Source of the DNA: Clostridia bacterium
GTDB taxonomy: Bacteria > Bacillota_A > Clostridia > Christensenellales > Aristaeellaceae
Direction: 5' to 3'
Length of the DNA: 5,971 bases
NCBI GenBank assembly: GCA_009783365.1
Contig: WRHG01000122.1
Location: 1 to 5,971 of the forward strand
This document shows positions 1-5,971 of the stretch, in pieces. The notes beneath the pieces are model-generated. The model did not search any database. It saw only the letters and a list, made by a program, of their open reading frames with translations, and was not told the DNA's origin. Numbering within the stretch: position 1 is the stretch's first letter; every line of letters starts with the position of its first letter. The position numbers and the translations under genes are program-made.

Positions 1-1
1 G

Positions 2-1111
2 ATACGGCCGATGGTCTATATTGACCAGTTGCCCTGGCATGAGCTGAACGGGCGGGGCGAATTGGACCTCCATTGCGAAGACGGGTTTTTACGCGCCATC
101 GAGCAGGACCTGTTGAAAACGCTTTACCGGTGGCATCATTTTCCCTGCGATATGGTTGTGGAAAACAGGGTGGATATCCCCCATGCGGTACACAACCTCC
201 GGTATGGGACCCATATTGAGGAAGAAACGCTGCAAACCGATACGGCGAATGATATTGTATCCCACAAATATGCGGACCTGCTGGACACGCCTGAGAAACT
301 GGCCGCGCTGAAAGAGGACGAAATATGGGTGGACCGTGACCTGGACGCCCGGCGCTTGGCGCTGGCCGGCGAGGTCTTCCAGGATATTCTACCCGTCCGG
401 TTTTCGGGGGAGTCTATTCACTGCGGCGTGTGGGACAGGATCGCGCAGATGCGGCCGCTGGAAAATATCCTGATCGATTTAATGGATCGCCCGGATTTTA
501 TCAGGGACACCATCGGGCGGCTTGTGGAGATCACCATGGGAACGGTGGATCAGTGCGAAAAAGAGGGGCTTTTGGACCCATCCATACAGTACATTCATTG
601 TACGGGCGCCTATTCGGACGATCTGCCCGCCCCTGAGCCGGGCAAAGAACCCACATCGCGAAACGTATGGGCTTTCGGCATGGCGCAGTTGTTCTCAACC
701 GTGTCTCCCGCCACTCATGACGAGTTTGAGATCCAACCGGTCCGGCCGCTGCTTGAGCGTTTCGGCCTTGTCTATTATGGCTGTTGCGAGCCTTTGGATG
801 CGAAAATTCAAATCATTAAAAAAATCCGCAATGTCCGAAAGATTTCGGTCAGCCCATGGGCGGATGTGGCCAAGTCCGCGGAACAGCTCGGCGGGGATTA
901 CGTTCTTTCCTTTAAGAGCAATCCGGCGCTGATCGCCCAGGGATTCCTGGATGAAAGCGCCATCCGCAAATCGCTTTCCCATGCGGCGCAAACGGCGCGA
1001 TCATACGGAACGCCGCTGGAAATCATCCTGAAGGATGTAAGCACGGTCAAGTACCGGCCGGAATATATTGACCGCTGGGAAAAAACAGCGATGGACGTCG
1101 TTCAGAGGTAA
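2..1111 (+). CDS. UroD-superfamily protein (uroporphyrinogen decarboxylase-like, probable methyltransferase-type), 5' partial
   Basis: The frame is open to the first base, so the gene starts upstream. The ATG at 11 is probably internal, because family members usually carry several dozen more residues before the motif VYIDQLPWHEL seen here. Numbering from that ATG, there are 366 visible residues. Recognisable family blocks are PWHEL (8-12), HCEDGFLR (21-28), YGCCEPL (256-262), SVSPWAD (279-285) and ILKDVSTVKY (339-348), ending at a TAA. This family shares the UroD/MtaA TIM-barrel fold, but it is not the haem enzyme HemE: the N-terminal HemE arginine block is not seen. It lacks the HxCG zinc motif present in the second UroD-like gene downstream. 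A cytoplasmic enzyme acting on a methylated or corrinoid-linked substrate is plausible by fold only. The substrate is unknown. It is the first visible gene of a three-gene plus-strand unit, 23 bases ahead of the regulator. Confidence 0.85.
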   Translation: MRPMVYIDQLPWHELNGRGELDLHCEDGFLRAIEQDLLKTLYRWHHFPCDMVVENRVDIPHAVHNLRYGTHIEEETLQTDTANDIVSHKYADLLDTPEKLAALKEDEIWVDRDLDARRLALAGEVFQDILPVRFSGESIHCGVWDRIAQMRPLENILIDLMDRPDFIRDTIGRLVEITMGTVDQCEKEGLLDPSIQYIHCTGAYSDDLPAPEPGKEPTSRNVWAFGMAQLFSTVSPATHDEFEIQPVRPLLERFGLVYYGCCEPLDAKIQIIKKIRNVRKISVSPWADVAKSAEQLGGDYVLSFKSNPALIAQGFLDESAIRKSLSHAAQTARSYGTPLEIILKDVSTVKYRPEYIDRWEKTAMDVVQR

Positions 1112-1117
1112 TGCCTT

Positions 1118-1124
1118 GAAGGAA
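1118..1124 (+). promoter_or_regulatory. Ribosome binding site of the ROK regulator gene
   Basis: GAAGGAA lies 10 bases before the ATG at 1135. The nearer in-frame ATG at 1111, which overlaps the previous stop codon, runs into TGA at 1117-1119, so it cannot be the start. The spacing is slightly long, suggesting moderate initiation or coupling to the upstream gene. Confidence 0.6.
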
Positions 1125-1134
1125 TGGAACGCCG

Positions 1135-2334
1135 ATGCCAAAAAGCAATTTGGTCGTTGGAAACATCGGGCTGATCAAGTCTCTAAACAAGCGGAACATC
1201 CTGAATGCAATCGTACGCAAGGGATCGATATCCAGAACGGAAATCGCCAGGCGCGTAAGGCTTGCCATGCCAAGCGTCATGAGAATCGTGGATGATTTCG
1301 TAAAAGACGGCATCGTCATTGAAACGGGAAAAGGGGATTCCACGGGCGGCAGAAAACCGAGCATGCTCAGCATCAACCCCGGCGCGCGTTTCTTTCTCGG
1401 GTCGACGGTCCTCGACGAGATCAAGAGCATCGTAACCAATACAGACGGTCAAATCCTCGGCAGCGCCAAAACGAAAACCGGCCTTAACGGCGGCGAAGAT
1501 GAAATCATCATCCAGCTGAAAGCGAACATGGATATGGCAATCGCCGCCAGCGGGCTTGCCCCAAAGGATATCGCATATGCGGGGATCGGGACCCCCGGGA
1601 TGGGATTCACCTATATGGACCGCCCGGGAAGCGGCGCTTTTGCCTTCTGGTCCAAACTGAGCAAAGAAACATTCAAACGCAGGTGCCAGTTCGAGTTTCC
1701 CGCCGTTGTAGAAAACATCGCAAAGGTAGGCGCTTTGGGGGAACTGCGTTACGGAAACGGGAAGGAGCAGCCAGATTATCTGTTCATCGAGGTTGGCCTC
1801 GGCGTAGGCATGGGCGTGGTGCGCGGCGGCAGGTTGGACATAGGCGTCGATGGGCTTGCCGGCGAATTTGGACATACGTCGATCAACTTTGCCGGTTCCG
1901 AATGCTATTGCGGAAAGCGGGGCTGCGTGGAAAGCTATTGCTCCGTCGGCGCGCTCCTGCAAGAATATCAAAGGCGGCGGGTCATAGACGGAACGCCCTG
2001 CGAACGGAACCCCTCCATGGAGGATTTTGCCGAAGCGATTGAAAAAGAGGATCCCACAGCCCTCGACGTAGCGGTTTCATGCGGTCAGCTGCTTGGCCTT
2101 GGTATCTCCAACGCCGTCAACCTTTACAACCCGGGCGCGGTGATTGTGGGAGGCGACGCCTGCGGTATCCCCCTGTATGTGGAAAGCGCTTTTGAGGCGG
2201 CGCGCAAAGGGATCTTTATGAATACGAGCCGCAGCGTAAAGCTTTTTATCGCTTCGCAGGAGAAGCCCACATACCTGATGGGAGCCGTCGCCATCGCCAT
2301 TGAACATTTTTTTGACGAGTATTGCAGGGGGTAG
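1135..2334 (+). CDS. ROK-family transcriptional regulator (NagC/XylR type)
   Basis: A 399-residue protein of the length usual for ROK repressors. Residues about 17-60 form a MarR-like winged helix with the typical NKRNIL entry and SISRTEIARR recognition region. The linker GGRKPSML (71-78) follows, then the ROK sugar-kinase-like fold: GIGTPGMG (150-157), VGLGVGMG (220-227), GEFGH (243-247) and the zinc site, with His247 plus Cys257, Cys259 and Cys264 in a CxCGxxGC pattern. Two kinase motifs are degraded. The DxGxT phosphate loop at about 90-95 reads STVLDE, and the usual ENDAN catalytic block is ENIAK (193-197), so the catalytic Asp is Ile. It therefore probably binds a ligand without phosphorylating it. 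Family members are usually relieved from DNA by sugars or sugar phosphates. Its place between two UroD-like genes suggests it controls this unit. No operator could be identified, since the promoter lies upstream of the window. Confidence 0.93.
   Translation: MPKSNLVVGNIGLIKSLNKRNILNAIVRKGSISRTEIARRVRLAMPSVMRIVDDFVKDGIVIETGKGDSTGGRKPSMLSINPGARFFLGSTVLDEIKSIVTNTDGQILGSAKTKTGLNGGEDEIIIQLKANMDMAIAASGLAPKDIAYAGIGTPGMGFTYMDRPGSGAFAFWSKLSKETFKRRCQFEFPAVVENIAKVGALGELRYGNGKEQPDYLFIEVGLGVGMGVVRGGRLDIGVDGLAGEFGHTSINFAGSECYCGKRGCVESYCSVGALLQEYQRRRVIDGTPCERNPSMEDFAEAIEKEDPTALDVAVSCGQLLGLGISNAVNLYNPGAVIVGGDACGIPLYVESAFEAARKGIFMNTSRSVKLFIASQEKPTYLMGAVAIAIEHFFDEYCRG
2326..2331 (+). promoter_or_regulatory. 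Ribosome binding site fixing the start of the second UroD-like gene
   Basis: AGGGGG lies 7 bases before the ATG at 2339 and abuts the TAG stop of the regulator gene (2332-2334). It favours ATG 2339 over the in-frame TTG at 2300, which lies inside the regulator gene and would add 13 residues not expected in the family. The arrangement suggests translational coupling. Confidence 0.7.
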
Positions 2335-2338
2335 CGCA

Positions 2339-3436
2339 ATGATCACGGGAAAACCTTTGATCCGCGCCGCGTTCAAAGGCGAGCGCACGGGCGCCAACGC
2401 CTTTTGGGTGGGCCATCCCGCCGACGAAACGAAAACGCTGTACCATGCCGCGCTGGGCATTGCCGAAGCGCGGCAGCTCGCGGGCGAAAATCAAAAAAAA
2501 AGCCGGAGCATGCTCAAGTCCTCACAGACGGATACGGCGGAGGTTGCGTTCAACCTGAAAATCGGCAGCGATATGATCTGGATCTCGCCGGAATTGGACC
2601 CGAACTGCTGGCGGCACCCCGACGGCAAGCCCATGTGGGACTGTTTTCCACACGGACGCACAGGCCTTGGAGACGCAGGCGTCTTCGCGGAGTGCGAGGA
2701 TGTGGCGGAAGTGGAAGCGTTTGACTGGCCGGATCCCAAGCACCTTGATTTCACGGGAGTCCTTGAATGCGCCAGGCTCGCGCGGGAGCACGGGCTGGCG
2801 ATCTTTGGCGGCATGTGGTGCCCGTTCTTCCACGTTGTCAGCGATTTCTTCGGCATGGAGAACTACTTTGTAAAGATGCATACCGATCCCAAGGTGGTTC
2901 ACGCGGTCACGGAACGGGTGGTGGATTTCTATGTGGAAACCAACCGCCGCTTCCTCTCGCTGGCGAAGAACGATCTTGACGCAGGCTTTTTCGGCAACGA
3001 CGTGGGCACACAGCTCGATTTAATGGTCAGCGTCGAATGCTTCGACGATTTTCTGCTGCCGTATATCAAGCGGATTATCGCAACCGTTCAAAAGGCGGGG
3101 CTGGCTGTGGCAATGCATTCCTGCGGCTCCATTGACCGGGTAATACCCAGGCTGATCGACGCCGGCGTACAAATTCTCCACCCGCTTCAGGCGCTGGCGC
3201 GGAACATGGACGCCAAAAGCCTTGCCGCAAAGTATAAGAATGATCTGGTTTTCCTTGGCGGAGTGGATACGCAGCAACTGCTGCCTTTTGGCACGCCGGA
3301 GGAAGTACGCGTCGAAGTTCTTCGCTTGCGGGAACTCTTCGGCGAGCGCTTTATCGTCTCGCCAAGCCACGAAGCCCTGCTGCCCAACGTGCCCCTCCGC
3401 AATGTGATCGCCATGAGCAAGGCCGCGAAGGAGTAG
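2339..3436 (+). CDS. UroD-superfamily protein, MtaA/MtbA-like (methylcobamide methyltransferase-like)
   Basis: A 365-residue protein of normal family length, starting with the family-typical ITGKPLIRAAFKGE. Visible blocks are SDMIWISPELDP (77-88), the metal motif AMHSCGSI (258-265, His260 and Cys262), LGGVDTQQLLPFGTPEEV (306-323) and the C-terminal SPSHEALLPNVPLRN (341-355). In MtaA/MtbA methylcobamide:coenzyme M methyltransferases, zinc is held by the HxC pair and a later Cys; here the late position appears to be His344. Known relatives move a methyl group from a corrinoid protein to a thiol, or the reverse. That this enzyme does so is inferred from the motif alone, and no corrinoid protein is visible. 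It follows the ROK regulator by 4 bases and is the last gene of the plus-strand unit. It is only distantly like the first gene. An A9 run (2493-2501) lies in a variable region near residues 52-55. Confidence 0.88.
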   Translation: MITGKPLIRAAFKGERTGANAFWVGHPADETKTLYHAALGIAEARQLAGENQKKSRSMLKSSQTDTAEVAFNLKIGSDMIWISPELDPNCWRHPDGKPMWDCFPHGRTGLGDAGVFAECEDVAEVEAFDWPDPKHLDFTGVLECARLAREHGLAIFGGMWCPFFHVVSDFFGMENYFVKMHTDPKVVHAVTERVVDFYVETNRRFLSLAKNDLDAGFFGNDVGTQLDLMVSVECFDDFLLPYIKRIIATVQKAGLAVAMHSCGSIDRVIPRLIDAGVQILHPLQALARNMDAKSLAAKYKNDLVFLGGVDTQQLLPFGTPEEVRVEVLRLRELFGERFIVSPSHEALLPNVPLRNVIAMSKAAKE

Positions 3437-3440
3437 CGGA

Positions 3441-4004
3441 TCAGAACAACCCCCGCACCCAATCCACAAAATTCGTACCTGCCAGGGCAAGAACCGTCAT
3501 GATGGCGCACGCCGCCAAGTTGCCCAGCACGATCACCACCGAAGCCCATTTTTTATCCATCTCCAGCAGCGTGGCAATCATGCTTCCGGTCCACACCCCC
3601 GTGCCGGGAAGCGGCACCGCGACAAATAAAAACAGCGCAAAAAGGCTGCCGGCGCGTATGCCTTGCGATTTTTTTTCCGCACGGCGTTCCACCCAAGCGG
3701 CGAATTTTTGGATTGGTCGGAATGGCAGTGTGTACAGCCACTTGAGCACGGGCTTTAGAAGCCAATAAATGAAAGGCATCGGCAAGGTGGACATCACAAA
3801 CGCCAAAACAAACGTGAACGCCAGCGGCAAGCCCATTCCGATACCGGTCACAATGGCATAGCGGCCCTCGAAGCTGGGCACCAGCGACAACAGCGCAGTT
3901 ACGATCACCTTCCAAACCTGTTCCTGCCCTATCAAAGCCTGCTGCGCGGCAGGTTGCGCCGCCGTTTGGGCCAATAGGCCCATGCTCATGGAAGCCCAAC
4001 GCAT
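3441..4004 (-). CDS. Small multi-drug export family membrane protein (COG2426 / Sm_multidrug_ex)
   Basis: A 187-residue integral membrane protein. Hydrophobic segments lie at about 31-42, 52-82 (possibly two helices), 118-146 and 152-174, with a basic cytoplasmic-looking loop (about 96-117, rich in Arg and Lys) in the middle. Family marks are the SFEGRYAI block (44-51) after the first segment and PLPGTGVWTGS (131-141) in the third. The family name comes from weak early evidence for drug export; its real substrate is not established, and the fold is related to small SNARE-associated/DedA-like membrane proteins only by general appearance. The start at 4004 is fixed by a perfect AGGAGG 7 bases upstream. 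It is the last gene of the minus-strand unit after aroK, and its stop is 4 bases from that of the convergent UroD-like gene. An A8 run on the coding strand (3669-3676) encodes Glu-Lys-Lys in the loop. Confidence 0.88.
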   Translation of the reverse strand: MRWASMSMGLLAQTAAQPAAQQALIGQEQVWKVIVTALLSLVPSFEGRYAIVTGIGMGLPLAFTFVLAFVMSTLPMPFIYWLLKPVLKWLYTLPFRPIQKFAAWVERRAEKKSQGIRAGSLFALFLFVAVPLPGTGVWTGSMIATLLEMDKKWASVVIVLGNLAACAIMTVLALAGTNFVDWVRGLF

Positions 4005-4100
4005 AATCCGTCCTCCTCATTCATCGGCGAATCATCCTCCCAAAAATACAGCCCGTCGTAAGCTTGCTTCCTTTTCCGCCCGCTGCCCGGAACACCGTCG
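4005..4100 (-). other. 96-base gap between aroK and the membrane protein gene, with an open frame
   Basis: This is the largest gap in the window. On the minus strand it contains no convincing promoter, no strong hairpin followed by T residues, and one short open frame. That frame begins inside aroK and runs through the gap, encoding an acidic stretch (YDGLYFWEDDSP). It ends at 3986, inside the next gene. Within it, a 12-codon ORF (4024-3986) starts at an ATG preceded by GGGAGG. It could be nothing more than leader sequence. Confidence 0.4.
4012..4017 (-). promoter_or_regulatory. Ribosome binding site of the small multi-drug export family gene
   Basis: Read on the minus strand this is AGGAGG, 7 bases before the ATG at 4004. 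It selects this ATG over the later in-frame ATGs at residues 6 and 8 (MRWASMSM). Confidence 0.8.
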
Positions 4101-4610
4101 TCAACGGGAAAACCGGAGCGCAATCTCCTCCAGACCCCGAACCCCGTTATGAAAGCCGGACCCATTCTCCAGCACCACATCGGCAATACTTCGATAGATG
4201 GGCATTCGCTCCCGATAGATGCGGTCTATCTCCTCCCGCCCCTTCCGGACCAGCAGGGGCCGCTTTTCCGCGCGAATATCCATCATGATATCATCCAGCG
4301 GCCGATCGATCAGTACGATATAGCCTTGATCCTTCATAATGCGCCTATTTTCCTCCCGCAGAGCGACGCCTCCTCCGGTGGAGATCATACCGGGCGCCGC
4401 GTTAACCAACTCCTGAAGCAGTCGCGTTTCTCCGTCCCGGAATGCCTTTTCGCCATAGGTTTCAAAAATTTGCGCAGTGTTCATGCCGCTGCGTTCCGTC
4501 AGGTAAGCGTCGGTATCCAGGTAGGGCATTTGCAGTTTCAACGCTACGCGCTTCCCCAGCGTGCTTTTTCCGCTGCCCGGCATACCTACAAGAAAGATGT
4601 GACGGTCCAT
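4101..4610 (-). CDS. aroK: Shikimate kinase
   Basis: This enzyme phosphorylates shikimate at the 3-hydroxyl with ATP, the fifth step of chorismate synthesis, in the cytoplasm. The 169 residues match the usual length. The Walker A loop is GMPGSGKST (9-17). DTD (32-34) holds the Mg/shikimate aspartates, FRDGE (57-61) carries the shikimate-binding Arg58, STGGG (77-81) is the substrate glycine loop, KRPLL (116-120) carries the lid Arg117, and RERMPIYRSIAD (133-144) carries the late conserved arginines, including Arg140. All key residues are present, so it should be active. The start has a perfect AGGAGG at 8 bases. It follows the sensor kinase by 24 bases and precedes a membrane protein, with no other aromatic-pathway gene in view, so it looks like an aroK separated from its pathway cluster. 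A gluconate kinase-like P-loop enzyme is less likely because of the DTD and GGG motifs. Confidence 0.95.
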   Translation of the reverse strand: MDRHIFLVGMPGSGKSTLGKRVALKLQMPYLDTDAYLTERSGMNTAQIFETYGEKAFRDGETRLLQELVNAAPGMISTGGGVALREENRRIMKDQGYIVLIDRPLDDIMMDIRAEKRPLLVRKGREEIDRIYRERMPIYRSIADVVLENGSGFHNGVRGLEEIALRFSR

Positions 4611-4618
4611 CCCGTATT

Positions 4619-4624
4619 CCTCCT
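4619..4624 (-). promoter_or_regulatory. Ribosome binding site of aroK
   Basis: Read on the minus strand this is AGGAGG, 8 bases before the aroK ATG at 4610. It sits in the 24-base gap after the sensor kinase stop, which supports co-transcription with independent, strong translation. Confidence 0.8.
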
Positions 4625-4634
4625 TCGCGACTCT

Positions 4635-5971
4635 CTAGTCCCGCTGTCTTTCCCCCGGCCGCAGGGTAAAACGAAACGAGACGTCTTTCTCCGTGGGAAG
4701 CAGCCGTATGTTCTGGCCGTGCATTTCAAGAATTTGCTTGCAAATACTCAATCCCAGCCCTGTGCCTTTGCCGGCGGTATGTGCCTTATCCGCCTTATAA
4801 AAGCGCTCGAAAATGTGAGGTTGATCCACAGGCAGGATAGGCGGGCCATCGTTTGTAAAGGTGACCATGATCGTATCATGCACCAAAACGGTGTGAATTG
4901 TCAAGTTTCCTTCCCGTTTGGCAAATTTGACGGCATTGTCCAGTAAATTGTACAGCACTTGCGTAATCCTGTCCTGATCCGCCCGCGCCACGCAGGGATC
5001 CGTTTCAAATTCCAGCCGTACGTTCAGCTTCTTTTCCTCAATATCGTTCATACGGCCGATGAGGACCCGCCGGACGGACTCGTTAATGTCGTAGTCCGTA
5101 AGATGCAGCGTTTCCCCTCCCTTGTCCATGCGGCTTAACAGCAGCAAATCACCGATAAGGCTCTTCAGACGGAGGGTCTCGTCATTGACGATCTCAAGGT
5201 ATTTCTTCGTTTCTTCCGGCGGAATGGTATCATCCAGCATGCCCTGTACAAAACCATGAATGCTGGTAACAGGGGACCGGAGTTCATGGCTCACATTGGC
5301 TACGAACTCCCGGCGGCTTTCCTCCACCCTCTCCAGCTTCTCCGCCATCACGTTAAAGGCCCCAGCCAGCTGCCGCACCTCGTCCACCCCGGTCACCTGA
5401 GCCTGCTGGCCAAACTTTCCCCGGCTCATGTTTTCCGCCGATCGGGTGATCGTCGTCAAGGGCTGGATGATGGCCCGGGTGTAAAAAGCGGCGCACAGCA
5501 GCGCCAGAAGGGACGCCAGCACGACCCCCATCAGCACTTGCACCTGCACACCCCTGTACTCCGCCTCAATACGCTGGGCGCTGGTATGGATGAACACCGC
5601 GCCCAGCACCGTCTGGCCCTGTACCCAGGGCACGGCAACGGTGAAGATCAGCCCTCTCTGATCATCCGTAATGCGGGTCTGCACCTCCTTGCCGCTGAGC
5701 ACTTCCCGCAGGATGTCCGTCACGTCGATGGCGGAAAGGTTCTGCACCGTATCGGGAACGCTTTCCATGGCGGTCATCATATTGTCCATCACCCGGCCGT
5801 TTCTGTCGACGATCAGTATATAGGCCCCGTAGTCCTCAAATACCCTTCCCGACTTCCATTGCAGGTAGCTCATGGTAGGCGTTTGCATACGCAGGAACCC
5901 GCCCAGGGCGGCATTCTCCACGCGGCTGGCTAAAAATGCGATTTCACGGGCCTGCGCCATCAGGTCCTCCA
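4635..5971 (-). CDS. HAMP-domain sensor histidine kinase, N-terminus cut by the window edge
   Basis: A membrane kinase of a two-component system. Residues are numbered from the ATG at 5960, which is probably internal: the frame stays open to the edge and the first membrane helix expected in this class is missing. Residues 1-135 form an extracytoplasmic sensing domain with Cache/PAS-like features (ILIVDRNGRVMDN 48-60; VLGAVFIHT 118-126). Residues about 139-160 are the second membrane helix, and about 161-213 a HAMP linker. The HisKA H-box is VSHELRSPVTSI (223-234) with phospho-acceptor His225. The HATPase domain shows the N-box LLDNAVKF (339-346, Asn342), the G1 box TNDGPPI (369-375), the F-box IFERFY (383-388) and the G2 box GKGTGLGLSI (397-406). 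The G1 box has Asn and Pro where DxGxG is classical, a variant I recall from other Clostridia kinases. The response regulator gene is expected just upstream of it. The layout resembles WalK/PhoR-type kinases, but the signal cannot be told. Confidence 0.93.
   Translation of the reverse strand, partial: EDLMAQAREIAFLASRVENAALGGFLRMQTPTMSYLQWKSGRVFEDYGAYILIVDRNGRVMDNMMTAMESVPDTVQNLSAIDVTDILREVLSGKEVQTRITDDQRGLIFTVAVPWVQGQTVLGAVFIHTSAQRIEAEYRGVQVQVLMGVVLASLLALLCAAFYTRAIIQPLTTITRSAENMSRGKFGQQAQVTGVDEVRQLAGAFNVMAEKLERVEESRREFVANVSHELRSPVTSIHGFVQGMLDDTIPPEETKKYLEIVNDETLRLKSLIGDLLLLSRMDKGGETLHLTDYDINESVRRVLIGRMNDIEEKKLNVRLEFETDPCVARADQDRITQVLYNLLDNAVKFAKREGNLTIHTVLVHDTIMVTFTNDGPPILPVDQPHIFERFYKADKAHTAGKGTGLGLSICKQILEMHGQNIRLLPTEKDVSFRFTLRPGERQRD

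Noticed and set aside
2..1111. HemE (true uroporphyrinogen decarboxylase of haem synthesis) for the first gene
   Set aside because: The motifs PWHEL and YGCCEPL belong to the UroD-like, non-haem branch, and no other haem genes are nearby.
1183..1971. Minus-strand open frame of 262 codons opposite the ROK gene
   Set aside because: It is a shadow of the ROK gene with no domain of its own and no convincing ribosome binding site; the plus strand has unambiguous ROK motifs.
2300..2338. Upstream TTG start for the second UroD-like gene
   Set aside because: It lies inside the regulator gene, has no clear ribosome binding site and adds 13 atypical residues. ATG 2339 has AGGGGG at 7 bases and gives the family-typical N-terminus.
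4070..4105. Internal promoter after aroK (TTGACG on the minus strand)
   Set aside because: The -35-like hexamer has no matching -10 at 16-18 bases; the region there is GGGCGG-like.
3986..4186. Frameshifted C-terminal extension of aroK
   Set aside because: A second frame stays open across the aroK stop, but aroK already has the full usual length of 169 residues with all motifs, so no frameshift is needed to explain it.
4149..4946. Long plus-strand open frame of 265 codons opposite aroK and the sensor kinase
   Set aside because: It is antisense to two genes with clear motifs, its own translation shows no recognisable domain, and it spans two genes and their gap as a shadow frame would.
5256..5933. 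Plus-strand open frame of 225 codons opposite the sensor kinase
   Set aside because: Its His- and Pro-rich composition is typical of antisense reading of a GC-rich gene, and the minus strand carries the clear kinase signal.

Overview
The window looks like a stretch of chromosome from an anaerobic, fermentative bacterium of the Bacillota (Clostridia-like), moderately GC-rich by eye. The reasons are textbook AGGAGG ribosome binding sites, dense gene packing, a Clostridia-type HAMP sensor kinase, a COG2426-type small membrane protein, and UroD-superfamily methyltransferase-like genes next to a ROK regulator. This placement is an inference; there is no rRNA or marker gene to fix the taxon.

Left half, plus strand (2-3436): three tightly spaced genes. 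The first is a 5'-truncated UroD-superfamily protein. After 23 bases comes a ROK-family repressor-type regulator with an N-terminal winged helix and a degenerate, probably non-catalytic kinase fold. After 4 bases comes a second, only distantly related UroD-superfamily protein with the MtaA/MtbA-like HxCG metal motif. The set reads as one transcription unit in which the regulator senses a small molecule, perhaps a sugar, and controls a pair of methyltransferase or demethylase-like enzymes. The substrate is unknown, and no corrinoid protein lies in the window.

Right half, minus strand (3441-5971): a second unit read right to left. It holds a sensor histidine kinase truncated at its N-terminus by the window edge, then shikimate kinase (aroK) 24 bases later, then a small multi-drug export family membrane protein after a 96-base gap. 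The response regulator partner is expected just beyond base 5971. The aroK gene sits here without any other aromatic-pathway gene.

The two units converge, with stop codons only 4 bases apart and no terminator hairpin visible between them. There is no gene-free stretch over 300 bases, and I saw no RNA gene, mobile element, CRISPR array or long repeat. The promoters of both units must lie outside the window unless weak internal ones exist.
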